In this document: positions 9,125 to 18,059 of the stretch, piece by piece
Layout of the letters: every line of letters begins with the position of its first letter
Numbering within the stretch: the stretch's first letter is position 1
NCBI RefSeq assembly: GCF_900604535.1
Contig: NZ_UWOT01000010.1
Span: 1-64,000 of the forward strand
Length of the DNA: 64,000 nt
Origin: Romboutsia_E sp900604535
GTDB taxonomy: Bacteria; Bacillota; Clostridia; Peptostreptococcales; Peptostreptococcaceae
Reading direction: 5' to 3'
Program-made: the position numbers and the translations under genes
The notes under the pieces: model-generated
The model's input: only the letters and a program-made list of their open reading frames with translations
Databases searched by the model: none
Told to the model about the DNA's origin: nothing

Positions 9125-10282
9125 TTAGTTTTTATTTATATATTTTTTAATATCTTGATATATTTGTACTAACTCCTTATCGAATAAAGTTCTTTTTGCT
9201 CTTATAGATAATGCTCTTACAGCTTCTAACATCATACTAGCTTCTTTTTCATTTAAATTTATTCCATATTCCTTAAATTTATTTACAATAGCTGCTTTTC
9301 CAGAATGTTTACCTATTACTATTTGTCTTTCAAGACCAACTTCTTTTGGATCGAATGCTTCATAATTAGTTGGGTTTTTTATCGCTCCGTCTGCATGAAT
9401 ACCAGATTCATGTTTAAACATGTTATCTCCTACTATAGCTTTCCACTTTGGTAATTCTCTTCCTGATGCATTAGAAACATACTCTGATATATATTTAAAC
9501 TTTGTTGTATCTACATTTACTTCATATTTATAAACGTATTTTAAAGCCATTAAGACCTCTTCTAATGCAGCATTCCCAGCTCTCTCTCCTAAGCCATTTA
9601 CAGTAACACCAATATGATTAGCACCTCCAAGAACACCCGCTATTGCATTAGCCGTAGCCATTCCAAAATCATTATGTGTATGCATTTCTATATCAAACTT
9701 AGTTTTATTGTATAATCCAAATATAATATCTTTTATGGCAAATGGTTCCATTACACCTACAGTATCACAATATCTAAATCTATTAGCTCCAGCTTGCTTT
9801 GCTAATTCTATAAATTTAACTAAAAAATCAAAATCTGCTCTAGATGCATCTTCACCATTAACAGAAACATATAATCCATTTTGCTTTGCAAATTCTACTG
9901 CTTTTACCATATTTTCTAAAACCCATTCTCTCGAAGTTTTTAACTTATGTTGTATGTGTATATCAGATACTGATACAGAAATAGCAACTGCATCTACACC
10001 ACAATCTATAGAATTTTCTAGATCTGTAATCACTGCTCTATTCCATGCCATAATACTGGGTTTTAAGTTTCTTTTACATATAGACTTTATCACTTCTTTC
10101 TCATCTCCACCCATAGCAGGTATTCCTACTTCTAATTGATTTATACCTAAATCACTTAACATTTCTGCAATTGCTATTTTTTCATGATTAGCAAAAACTA
10201 CACCTGCTGTTTGCTCTCCATCTCTTAATGTTGTATCAACTATACTTACTCCCTTAGAATGTTTTTTGTCAATAACACACAT
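9125..10282 (-). CDS. Homocitrate synthase family, probable Re-citrate synthase
   Basis: This is a DRE-TIM metallolyase of 385 aa. It shows VDTTLRDGEQTAGVVF near residue 16, the metal-ligand motif EMHTHNDFGMATANAIAG, then GLGERAGNAALEEV and HESGIHADG. These are hallmarks of homocitrate synthase (NifV/AksA). It lacks the long C-terminal LeuA regulatory domain. In clostridia such as C. kluyveri and C. difficile a protein of this family is the Re-specific citrate synthase and sits with isocitrate dehydrogenase and aconitase. Here the next gene is an isocitrate dehydrogenase, and no nitrogenase or lysine genes are near, so citrate formation is the favoured role by context. Homocitrate formation remains the alternative. 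Confidence 0.85.
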   Translation of the reverse strand: MCVIDKKHSKGVSIVDTTLRDGEQTAGVVFANHEKIAIAEMLSDLGINQLEVGIPAMGGDEKEVIKSICKRNLKPSIMAWNRAVITDLENSIDCGVDAVAISVSVSDIHIQHKLKTSREWVLENMVKAVEFAKQNGLYVSVNGEDASRADFDFLVKFIELAKQAGANRFRYCDTVGVMEPFAIKDIIFGLYNKTKFDIEMHTHNDFGMATANAIAGVLGGANHIGVTVNGLGERAGNAALEEVLMALKYVYKYEVNVDTTKFKYISEYVSNASGRELPKWKAIVGDNMFKHESGIHADGAIKNPTNYEAFDPKEVGLERQIVIGKHSGKAAIVNKFKEYGINLNEKEASMMLEAVRALSIRAKRTLFDKELVQIYQDIKKYINKN

Positions 10283-10562
10283 AAAATCCCCCCTTATTTA
10301 TATCATTAAATTTTATACTAGCTGCATAATTTATTTAATAAATTTCATTTTATTATTTTTATAAGTTAGATTTTAAATCTTTTTATATATTATATTCGTT
10401 ATTTTTCAATGTTGCATTAATTTTATAATATTTATTAAATTAATCAAAAATGAAAGTTTTTATATACATATTTCATATTCAATAAAATTTTATTTATTAA
10501 TATGTCTTATAGCTCAAAATTTCATCAAATTTAATTTATATTCAGAAAAATCTAAAAAGTTA
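10283..10562. other. AT-rich divergent intergenic region
   Basis: These 280 bases separate the synthase gene (minus) from the SAM riboswitch unit (plus). The region is almost pure A/T. I see no gene, no repeat and no clear operator. It must hold the promoter of the synthase/dehydrogenase operon, which I cannot place with confidence. Confidence 0.5.
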
Positions 10563-10591
10563 TTTACAATTTGATTAATTTATATTAATAT
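10563..10591 (+). promoter_or_regulatory. Promoter of the SAM riboswitch/metQ unit
   Basis: TTTACA (10563-10568), 17 bases, then TAATAT (10586-10591), about 20 bases upstream of the riboswitch aptamer. Confidence 0.6.
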
Positions 10592-10610
10592 AAATATAAA
10601 TTAAATAAGC

Positions 10611-10757
10611 CTTATCAAGAGAGGTGGAGGGACTGGCCCTTTGAAACCCGGCAACCAGTATATTTCTTATATACATGGTGCTAAATCCTGCAGCACATAG
10701 CTGGAAGATAAGTATAAACTGAAGTTAACCTGAGTTTATACTCAGGATTTTTTTATA
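10611..10757 (+). promoter_or_regulatory. SAM-I (S-box) riboswitch with terminator
   Basis: The aptamer (10611-10713) opens with CTTATCAAGAGAGGTGGAGG and contains GACTGGCCC, TTTGAAACCCGGCAACC, the GGTGCTAAATCC region and closing GGAAGATAAG; these are the conserved SAM-I core elements. The P1 stem pairs CTTATC with GATAAG. The expression platform is a terminator CCTGAG/CTCAGG (10729-10746) followed by a run of seven T. AGTATAAACT (10711-10720) is the exact complement of 10733-10742, giving the antiterminator. With SAM bound the terminator forms, so metQ should be on only when SAM is low. Confidence 0.97.
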
Positions 10758-10799
10758 TTTTTTAGGCTTATTTCATAATAAACTTAAGGGGGATCTTAT

Positions 10800-11627
10800 A
10801 TGAAACTTAAAAAATTATTTAACAAGAAATTATTAGGAGTCGTGTTATCTTTAACACTAGGTATCTCAGCTGTAGGGTGTTCAACTAAAAGTAATGTATC
10901 AAGTAAAAATGATAAAACAATAGCTGTTGGCGCTATGCAAGTTCCAGGTACAGAATTATTTGAACATCTAAAATCTGAAGTAGAAAAAGAAGGTTATGAA
11001 CTTGAAATAGTAACATTTAATGACTATACTACTCCAAATACAGCATTAGCTGATAGTGAGATTGACGCTAATTTATTCCAACATAGACCATATTTAAATG
11101 AATCTATAGAAAAGCAAGGATATGATTTAACAGATGTGGTAAGACTATATGAAGTTCCTCTACAAGCATACTCAAATAAAATAAAATCTTTTGATGAATT
11201 AAAATCTGGAGATAAGTTTGCAATACCTAATGATCCAACAAATGGATCTAGAGCCTTAAAAATATTAGAAGATGAAGGAGTAATAAAATTAAAGGAAGGT
11301 GTAGAACTATCTTCTGCAAAAGATATAATTGAGAATAAAAGAAATATAGAATTTATAGAAGCTGACGCTAGTCAATTGCCTTCATTATTACAAGATGTAG
11401 ATGCTGCATTCATAAATGGTAATTTTGCTGCTGCTGCCGGATTAGATGCAAATAAACAAAGTATATACTCTCCAGAAATAGACGGTACATACGAAAATGT
11501 ATTAGCATGCAGAACTGAAGACTTAAATAGTGAAAAAATAGAAATATTAAAAAAGATTTTAACATCTGATGAGTCTAGAAGCTTCTTAAAAGAACATTAT
11601 AAAGGTATAATAATTCCTACATTTTAA
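10800..11627 (+). CDS. metQ: MetQ-type methionine-binding lipoprotein
   Basis: This is the surface substrate-binding protein of the NlpA/MetQ family, 275 aa. A basic start and hydrophobic stretch end in a lipobox, SAVGC, near residue 27. Family features include VGAMQVPGTELFEHLK, ANLFQHRPYLNE, and IPNDPTNGSRALKILEDEGVIKL, with IEADASQLPSLLQDVDAAFINGNFA in the second lobe. It binds methionine (D or L) for a MetNI importer. Unusually, no metN or metI follows: a terminator comes 10 bases after the stop and the next gene runs the other way, so partners must be elsewhere. The SAM-I riboswitch upstream matches the assigned role. The start has AAGGGGGATC upstream. Confidence 0.92.
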   Translation: MKLKKLFNKKLLGVVLSLTLGISAVGCSTKSNVSSKNDKTIAVGAMQVPGTELFEHLKSEVEKEGYELEIVTFNDYTTPNTALADSEIDANLFQHRPYLNESIEKQGYDLTDVVRLYEVPLQAYSNKIKSFDELKSGDKFAIPNDPTNGSRALKILEDEGVIKLKEGVELSSAKDIIENKRNIEFIEADASQLPSLLQDVDAAFINGNFAAAAGLDANKQSIYSPEIDGTYENVLACRTEDLNSEKIEILKKILTSDESRSFLKEHYKGIIIPTF

Positions 11628-11634
11628 ATATAAC

Positions 11635-11682
11635 TAAAAATAGCTCCTACATGTTATTTAACATAATAGGAGCTATTTTATA
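11635..11682. terminator. Bidirectional terminator between metQ and the PLP enzyme
   Basis: AATAGCTCCT pairs with AGGAGCTATT around an 18-base loop, with a T-run on the right and an A-run on the left; it serves both converging genes. Confidence 0.85.
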
Positions 11683-11689
11683 TAATTTA

Positions 11690-12973
11690 TTATTTATTTT
11701 TCGCTTTTTTCATAGACTGAATTGCTTTTAATGTACCCATCTTAGAATGATCAAATGTAAGTCCACCTTGGAAGTATACATTATATGGAGGTCTTATAGG
11801 AGCATCTGCACTTAATTCTATTGAAGATCCTTGTATGAATGCACCTGCTGCCATTATTACTTCACTGTCATAACCTGGCATTGCCCATGGCTCTGGTCTA
11901 ACGTAAGAATCAACTGGAGCTGCAGCTTGTACTCCTTGACAGAAGCTTATAACTTCATCAGCATTATTAAGCCTAACAACTTGAATTATATCACTTCTTA
12001 AATCATCATATTTTGGAAGTACGTCATATCCTAATTTTTCAAATGCTCTTGCACAGAATATAGCACCCATTACAGCTTGAGAGGTAACATATGGTGCCAT
12101 GAAAAATCCTTGAAGAACTGTTCTTGTAGTTCCAAATGTAAGTCCACATTCTTTACCTATTCCTGGAGTTGTTAATCTATATGATATCATTTCAACTAAT
12201 TCTTTCTTACCAGCGATATACCCACCTGTTAATGCAAGACCACCACCTGGGTTTTTAATTAAAGAACCAGCCATTATATCTACGCCAACTTCTGTAGGCT
12301 CTTTTGTATCTAAAAATTCTCCATAACAGTTGTCAACCATAACTATTATATCTTTATTGATTGATTTTACAGTTTCTACAGCTTCTTTTATATCTTCTAT
12401 TGTAAGAGATTTTCTCCAAGCGTATCCCTTAGACCTTTGTATCATTACAAGCTTAGTTCTATCATTTATTTTATTTTTTATACCTTCTAAATCTATATTT
12501 CCATCCTCTAAAAAGTCAACTTGATCATATGTAACTCCAAACTCTTTTAAAGATCCTTTTTCTTCCCTTATACCTATAACTCCTTGTAGGGTATCATAAG
12601 GTGCACCAGTAACTGAAAGTATTTCATCACCTGGTCTTACAATACCTTGTACACATAGACTTAATGCATGAGTTCCATTTACTATTATCGGTCTAACTAG
12701 TGCATCTTCTGCTCCAAATACATTTGCAAATATTTCTTCTACTTTTTCACGACCTATGTCATTATATCCGTAACCAGTAGTCCAGTTAAAGTGATTATCA
12801 CTTAAATGAGCTTCCTGCATTGCCTTTAATACTTTATATTGATTAAATTCTCTTATTTGTTTTAGTTTTTCAAACTGAGGTTCTATGTCCTTCATTACTT
12901 CTTCTGCTAATTCAAAAGTTTCATTATCAAGTCCATAAAATCCTTTTAGTAGATCTTTAGTTTCATTAAGCAT
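11690..12973 (-). CDS. PLP-dependent enzyme, methionine gamma-lyase/aluminium-resistance family
   Basis: This is a fold-type I pyridoxal-phosphate protein of 427 aa. It belongs to the family annotated as aluminium resistance protein or cystathionine beta-lyase-like (B. subtilis YnbB). Visible features are GYGYNDIGREKVEEIFANVFGAEDALVRP, VNGTHALSL, MVDNCYGEFLDTKEP and the likely PLP-lysine segment AGSLIKNPGGGLALTGGYIAG. The true substrate of the family is not settled; carbon-sulfur lyase activity is inferred from homology. In many Firmicutes this gene lies near hfq and miaA, as it does here (1.6 kb away, same strand). It ends at a shared terminator. Start ATG with CAGGTGG upstream. Confidence 0.88.
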   Translation of the reverse strand: MLNETKDLLKGFYGLDNETFELAEEVMKDIEPQFEKLKQIREFNQYKVLKAMQEAHLSDNHFNWTTGYGYNDIGREKVEEIFANVFGAEDALVRPIIVNGTHALSLCVQGIVRPGDEILSVTGAPYDTLQGVIGIREEKGSLKEFGVTYDQVDFLEDGNIDLEGIKNKINDRTKLVMIQRSKGYAWRKSLTIEDIKEAVETVKSINKDIIVMVDNCYGEFLDTKEPTEVGVDIMAGSLIKNPGGGLALTGGYIAGKKELVEMISYRLTTPGIGKECGLTFGTTRTVLQGFFMAPYVTSQAVMGAIFCARAFEKLGYDVLPKYDDLRSDIIQVVRLNNADEVISFCQGVQAAAPVDSYVRPEPWAMPGYDSEVIMAAGAFIQGSSIELSADAPIRPPYNVYFQGGLTFDHSKMGTLKAIQSMKKAKNK

Positions 12974-13178
12974 TTTATTCCACCTGTCTTTTTGTTTAAT
13001 TTTAACATTAGAATTTTACCATATCACATATATTACTGCAAGTTTATACTTAATATAGTATTTTAAGTATAATAATATATTAATACTATTTGTAATTACA
13101 ATACTTTAAATTTTTATTTTTGGATATATTAATATATACAATAATCTAAATATTAATATAGAAAGAGGACAACTTAAT

Positions 13179-14558
13179 ATGATAGGTATGATTGGATTAA
13201 TTTTATCATTATCTTTGATAATAATATTAGCTTATAATGGATATTCAACAATTATAACTGCTCCACTAATAGCATTATTGACTGTATTAATTATAGGTGG
13301 AGAATCTAGTACACATTTAATGGTTCATTACACAGAAATATATATGGGTGGTTTTTCTAACTTTGTAAAAAACTATTTTCCAATCTTTCTAACAGGTGCT
13401 ATTTTTGCAAAGTTAATGGAAGAAGTTATGTATGCTAAGTCTATAGCAAACTTTATTACGAATAATTTAGGAAAAGACAAAACTATATTAGCTTTAGTAC
13501 TTGCTGGTGCACTTTTAACCTATGGAGGTGTATCTTTGTTTACTGTTGCATTTGTCTTGTATCCAATAGCAAATGTACTTTTTAAAGAGTCCAATATCCC
13601 TAAGAGATTAATTCCAGGGACTATTGCATTAGGTGCATTTACATTTACTATGACTGCTCTTCCTGGAACTCCAGAAATTCAAAACGTTATACCTATGAGA
13701 TACTTTGGAACAGATACATTTTCCGCTCCATTAATAGGAATAGTGGCTAGTTTGCTAATGCTAACACTTGGTATGACATGGCTTACATACCGTGTAAAAA
13801 AAGCTGAATTAAATTTAGAAGGCTACGGTAACCATTTTATAGAAAATAGTAACATTGATTCTAAAGATCCTCCAAATATATTTGTAGCACTTGCACCAAT
13901 ATTGATTATATTTACAAGTAATTTATTCTTTTCTAAGGTATTTTATAAACTTATTGATGGTTCATATCTAAATAAGTATAATCTTACTTTAGATAATGTA
14001 TCTGGAACATGGAGTGTTATTATTTCTATTGTCATAGCTATATCATTTATAATATTGCTTAACTCCAAAAAAATATCTAACTTAAATAATGTTATTAACG
14101 GAGGTATTTCAAATTCATTTTTACCTTTACTTAGTTCAAGTGCCATTGTTGGTTATGGAAGTGTTATAAAGTCTTTACCTGTATTTATTACATTACAATC
14201 AATAATACTTCATATATCTTCTAACCCTATAGTATCAGAAGCTTTATCGGTAAATATAATATGTGGTATTACTGCTTCTGCTTCAGGAGGTCTTACTATA
14301 ACATTAGATTCACTAGCACATACTTTTATAGCTATGAGTAATACTCTTAACATATCACCACAAATCATGCATAGAATCGCTTCTCTTGCTTCAGGTGGAC
14401 TAGATACACTTCCACATAACGGTGCTGTAATTACAACACTGGCTATTTGTGGATTAACTCATAAAGATTCATATAAAGATATATTTATTACCTCTGTACT
14501 TATACCAATATTTGTGACTACTATAATAGTTATAGTAACTTCAATATATTACACTTAA
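13179..14558 (+). CDS. GntP-family permease (organic acid:H+ symporter type)
   Basis: This is an integral membrane protein of 459 aa with about 12 hydrophobic segments. The pattern GLILSLSLIIILAYNGYSTIITAPLIALL at the N-terminus, then GGFSNFVKNYFPIFLTGAIFAKLMEE, GGVSLFTVAFVLYPIA, and a C-terminal ITASASGGLTITLDSL...LASGGLDTLPHNGAVITTLAICG, is typical of GntP/citrate/hydroxybutyrate permeases. The substrate (gluconate, glycerate, hydroxyacid or another organic acid) cannot be read from sequence. It stands alone between a divergent PLP enzyme and a convergent hfq operon. Start ATG at 13179 with AGAGGA upstream. Confidence 0.88.
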   Translation: MIGMIGLILSLSLIIILAYNGYSTIITAPLIALLTVLIIGGESSTHLMVHYTEIYMGGFSNFVKNYFPIFLTGAIFAKLMEEVMYAKSIANFITNNLGKDKTILALVLAGALLTYGGVSLFTVAFVLYPIANVLFKESNIPKRLIPGTIALGAFTFTMTALPGTPEIQNVIPMRYFGTDTFSAPLIGIVASLLMLTLGMTWLTYRVKKAELNLEGYGNHFIENSNIDSKDPPNIFVALAPILIIFTSNLFFSKVFYKLIDGSYLNKYNLTLDNVSGTWSVIISIVIAISFIILLNSKKISNLNNVINGGISNSFLPLLSSSAIVGYGSVIKSLPVFITLQSIILHISSNPIVSEALSVNIICGITASASGGLTITLDSLAHTFIAMSNTLNISPQIMHRIASLASGGLDTLPHNGAVITTLAICGLTHKDSYKDIFITSVLIPIFVTTIIVIVTSIYYT

Positions 14559-14560
14559 AA

Positions 14561-14610
14561 TATAAAAAGACTCAAACTAGAAATAAGATCAGTTTGAGTC
14601 TTTTTATATT
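14561..14610. terminator. Bidirectional terminator between the GntP permease and hfq
   Basis: A 14-bp perfect stem (AAAAGACTCAAACT at 14565-14578 with its complement at 14591-14604) is followed by T-runs on both strands. Confidence 0.9.
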
Positions 14611-14618
14611 TTAAATTA

Positions 14619-14879
14619 TTAATATCTATTATTAGTAGTAGCTTGAACTTGATTATTTTGTAGATTTATATTTTTATCAGGTATCATAGTTGATACTGCA
14701 TGTTTATATATCATATTTTGTTGTCTGTTATCCCCTTCTACTAAGATTATGTAACTATCAAATCCTTTTACAACACCTTTAACTTTAACTCCATTCATTA
14801 AGTATATAGTTACAGGTATTCTTTCTTTTCTTGCATTATTTAAAAATAAATCCTGTAAATTTAAAACTGAATTTTTCAT
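14619..14879 (-). CDS. hfq: RNA chaperone Hfq
   Basis: This is an Sm-like hexameric RNA-binding protein of 86 aa. Sm1 covers LQDLFLNNARKERIPVTIYLMNGVKVKGVVKGFDSY, and Sm2 contains IYKHAVSTMIP, the Gram-positive version of the YKHAIST signature. The C-terminal tail is short and Asn/Gln-rich, as is usual for clostridial Hfq. It mediates small RNA-mRNA pairing and RNA stability. It is the last gene of mutS-mutL-miaA-hfq, with an 84-base gap after miaA that could contain its own promoter, and it ends in a strong terminator. Confidence 0.97.
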   Translation of the reverse strand: MKNSVLNLQDLFLNNARKERIPVTIYLMNGVKVKGVVKGFDSYIILVEGDNRQQNMIYKHAVSTMIPDKNINLQNNQVQATTNNRY

Positions 14880-14963
14880 TGCCTAATACCCTCCCGAGAT
14901 AAATTAAATTTTAAAATTATGTATATATTTTATTTAATATTTTACACTATTCTATATTATATT

Positions 14964-15905
14964 TTATACAAGTTTAATACTATTTTCAATAAAACTTAAT
15001 ACATCTTTTTCTAATATGTCGAAATCTTCATATTCATCTAGATTAAACCATTTAGCTTCTTTATACCTTTTAAACCATGTAATTTGCCTTTTAGCATATC
15101 TTCTAGAATCTCTTTTTATTATTTCTATAGCTTCATCATATGCATACTCACTATCTAGATATTTAATAATTTCTTTATATCCTATACCTTGCATAGATAT
15201 TAAATCTCTAGAGTATCCCATATTAAGTAAGTTTTTAACTTCATCTACTAGACCTTTTTCCAACATTATGTCTACTCTTTTATTAATTCTTTCATATAAG
15301 TGAGCTCTGTCTCTATTTAAGACTATAATTATCGGTTCATATTTATCATTAAATTGTAAATCTTTTGAGAAATCATTCATTTTTTCTCCACTAAGACACA
15401 CTTCTAAAGCCCTTATAACTCTTTTAGTATTATTTTTGTGTATCCTACTTGCTGCATCTTCATCAAGTTCTTTAAGCTTATTGTGTATATAATCTATACC
15501 ATTTTCTTCAAGTTCTAATTTAAGCGTCTCTCTTAACTCATCATTAGCATTTGACTTTGCAAAATCCATATTATAAATTAATGAATTTAAATATAATCCT
15601 GTTCCACCTGTAACTAATGGCAACTTTCCTTTATTAATAATTTCTTCTATATAATTATCAGCTCTTTTTTGGAATTCTGAAACAGAGAAGTTATAGTCTG
15701 GCTTTACTTCATCTATCATATAATGAGTAACTCCACTCATCTCTTCCTTAGTTACTTTAGCACTTCCTACATCCATATACTCATATATTTGCATAGAGTC
15801 TGCTGATATTATTTCTGCATCCAAATTTTTAGCTATTTTAATAGACAAATCAGTTTTTCCAACTGCAGTTGGTCCTGTAAGTATAATAAGTGGTACTTTC
15901 TTCAT
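14964..15905 (-). CDS. miaA: tRNA dimethylallyltransferase MiaA
   Basis: This enzyme transfers the dimethylallyl group to A37 of tRNAs reading UNN codons. At 313 aa it is the usual length. The P-loop GPTAVGKTD lies near residue 10, followed by ISADSMQIYEYMDVGSAKVT, THYMIDEVKPDYNFSVSEFQ, GGTGLYLNSLI and the C-terminal RRYAKRQITWFKR, all typical. The start is set at ATG 15905, which has AGGAAGG 6 bases upstream; an upstream in-frame ATG at 15950 would overlap mutL by 29 bases and add 15 atypical residues. Its product is the substrate of MiaB, encoded at 50551. Confidence 0.97.
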   Translation of the reverse strand: MKKVPLIILTGPTAVGKTDLSIKIAKNLDAEIISADSMQIYEYMDVGSAKVTKEEMSGVTHYMIDEVKPDYNFSVSEFQKRADNYIEEIINKGKLPLVTGGTGLYLNSLIYNMDFAKSNANDELRETLKLELEENGIDYIHNKLKELDEDAASRIHKNNTKRVIRALEVCLSGEKMNDFSKDLQFNDKYEPIIIVLNRDRAHLYERINKRVDIMLEKGLVDEVKNLLNMGYSRDLISMQGIGYKEIIKYLDSEYAYDEAIEIIKRDSRRYAKRQITWFKRYKEAKWFNLDEYEDFDILEKDVLSFIENSIKLV

Positions 15906-15921
15906 AATAACCTTCCTTAAA

Positions 15922-18042
15922 TTACATGATTCTTTTAAACATTTTTTCAATTTCTTTTTTTGTTATTTCAACTATTATAGGTCTACCATGTGGACAAGTA
16001 AAAGGATTTGTACATAAGCTTAATTGATTGATTAAACTATCAATTTCAATATTATGTATTTTATCATTTGCTTTTATAGCTGCTTTACAGGCCATTGATG
16101 CAAACTTTTCACCCTTTAACTCATAATTATTTTTTATTTCATCTATATTATCTATTATTTGAAGTATAAATTTTTCAGACTCCGGAACTCCAAATGTAGT
16201 TGGTACACATCTTATCATAATATGATTATTACCAAAGATCTCTATTTCAAAACCAAACTTCATAAATAAATCTAGGTTCTTTTCCACTTGTAACATATCA
16301 ACACTAGATAACTCTAAAATTATAGGATCAAGCAACATCTGCATACTTATATCATGGTTATAAAACTTCTCCATATATTTTTCGTATAAAACCCTTTCAT
16401 GTGCTACATGCTGATCTAGTAAATACATAGAATTTCCTTTTTGCAATACTATATAAGTGTTAAATATAGTACCTACTACATTATAACCACTTAGTGAAAA
16501 TTTATTATCATCCTCCACAAAGAATCCTTCTTGAAAACTTTCAATAGGTTCATCATTTTTATCTTCAAAAATAGTATCTATATAGTCCGTTTCTTCTATC
16601 TTATCTAAACTTTCTAAATCTTCCATACTGAAAGATTTGCTTATATCTATGTTACCATCTATAATGAACTCGTTTTTATTATCTAACTTGCTTATAGTTA
16701 TGTTTTTAGTTGGTAATTCTATTTTATCTTTATTAATTATAGATCTTTCTAAGCTTTTAGTTATATTATTATTTTCTTTTAAGCTATTGTCTATTTCATT
16801 TATTAAATTATAATTATCATTTATACTTATATGTTCATTTTTATCATTGTTTATACTAATATTTGATTTATTATCTTCTTTATTTTCATTAAGTATTTCA
16901 TTTACAGACTTAAAGCTATTTATATTTAAGTCCTTAGATATATCAATTACTTCTATTGGAGCTTCACTTTCTTTTACTTTATCTATATTTTGTATAGACT
17001 TTATAGTAGGATTACTAGTTTTTTCATAAATCTCGTATTTTCCTAGTAAATTAGAACTCAATAATCTTCTTCTTAAATAGTCTCTAAGCTCTATATATAG
17101 ATCTTTCTCATCTTCAAACTTAACTTCAAGTTTTGTAGGATGTATATTAACATCTATTTTAGATGGATTTATTTTAATATTTAAAAAGCATACTGCATGT
17201 TTTCCAATTGGAATTATAGATTTATAAGCTTCTGCTATTGCATCTAATATAACCTTACTTTTTACAAATCTTTTATCTATATATGTATGTTGTAAGTTTT
17301 TATTTGATCTGTAAGCATTATTATTGCCTATATATCCACTCATTTTAAAATACTCGCACTCAAAATCTACATCAATTAAATTTTCAGTAATGTCTTTTCC
17401 ATAAATACTTCTAATTACATTAATAAGTTTTCCATCACCTGGTGTATTTAGCATTTGCTTTCCATTATTTATATACTTGAACTGAACATTTGGATTTCCT
17501 ATTGCAAGCTTATTAATTAAATCACTTATATTAATAGTTTCAGCATGAGTTGATTTTAAAAACTTTTGTCTAACCGGTGTATTAAAGAATATATCTCTTA
17601 TTATCATAGTTGTACCATTATTAGTTCCAACGGGCTCCTTAGATATTATCTTACCACCTTCAACTATAACTTTAGTTCCTACAGCTTCTTCTTTTGATTT
17701 AGTTATCATTTCCAGTTTTGATATAGCAGATATAGATGCTAATGCCTCACCTCTAAAACCTAAAGAATATAAATCATATAAATCATCTATTTTTTTTATT
17801 TTACTAGTTGCATGTCTTAAAAATGATTTATCTACTTCGCTGGATAATATTCCATATCCATTATCGGTTATTCTTATGGACTTTTTACCACCATCTACTA
17901 TATCTATAATTACTTTAGTAGAATTTGCATCTATACAATTTTCTACTAATTCTTTTACTACAGAAGAAGGTCTTTCGACAACTTCCCCTGCAGCTATTTT
18001 ATTTATTGTTAAATCGTCTAATATATTAATTCTATTTGACAT
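15922..18042 (-). CDS. mutL: DNA mismatch repair protein MutL
   Basis: This is a GHKL ATPase and latent endonuclease of mismatch repair, 706 aa. The N-terminal ATPase shows ELVENCIDA, DNGYGI, GFRGEAL and the GTTMIIRDIFFNTPVR region. A low-complexity linker rich in Asn, Lys, Asp and Ile spans roughly residues 340-515. The C-terminal domain keeps the metal-dependent nicking motif in the form DQHVAHERVLYEKY (Ala to Val at the fourth position, acidic residues kept), ACKAAIKAND and CPHGRPIIVE. It is therefore expected to be an active endonuclease, as in bacteria without MutH. It follows mutS by 17 bases and precedes miaA. Confidence 0.97.
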   Translation of the reverse strand: MSNRINILDDLTINKIAAGEVVERPSSVVKELVENCIDANSTKVIIDIVDGGKKSIRITDNGYGILSSEVDKSFLRHATSKIKKIDDLYDLYSLGFRGEALASISAISKLEMITKSKEEAVGTKVIVEGGKIISKEPVGTNNGTTMIIRDIFFNTPVRQKFLKSTHAETINISDLINKLAIGNPNVQFKYINNGKQMLNTPGDGKLINVIRSIYGKDITENLIDVDFECEYFKMSGYIGNNNAYRSNKNLQHTYIDKRFVKSKVILDAIAEAYKSIIPIGKHAVCFLNIKINPSKIDVNIHPTKLEVKFEDEKDLYIELRDYLRRRLLSSNLLGKYEIYEKTSNPTIKSIQNIDKVKESEAPIEVIDISKDLNINSFKSVNEILNENKEDNKSNISINNDKNEHISINDNYNLINEIDNSLKENNNITKSLERSIINKDKIELPTKNITISKLDNKNEFIIDGNIDISKSFSMEDLESLDKIEETDYIDTIFEDKNDEPIESFQEGFFVEDDNKFSLSGYNVVGTIFNTYIVLQKGNSMYLLDQHVAHERVLYEKYMEKFYNHDISMQMLLDPIILELSSVDMLQVEKNLDLFMKFGFEIEIFGNNHIMIRCVPTTFGVPESEKFILQIIDNIDEIKNNYELKGEKFASMACKAAIKANDKIHNIEIDSLINQLSLCTNPFTCPHGRPIIVEITKKEIEKMFKRIM

Positions 18043-18059
18043 AATCTACCTCCAGGAGG

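Noticed and set aside
9125..10282. Calling the synthase NifV for nitrogenase cofactor synthesis.
   Set aside because: No nif genes in the window and the partner gene is isocitrate dehydrogenase-like.
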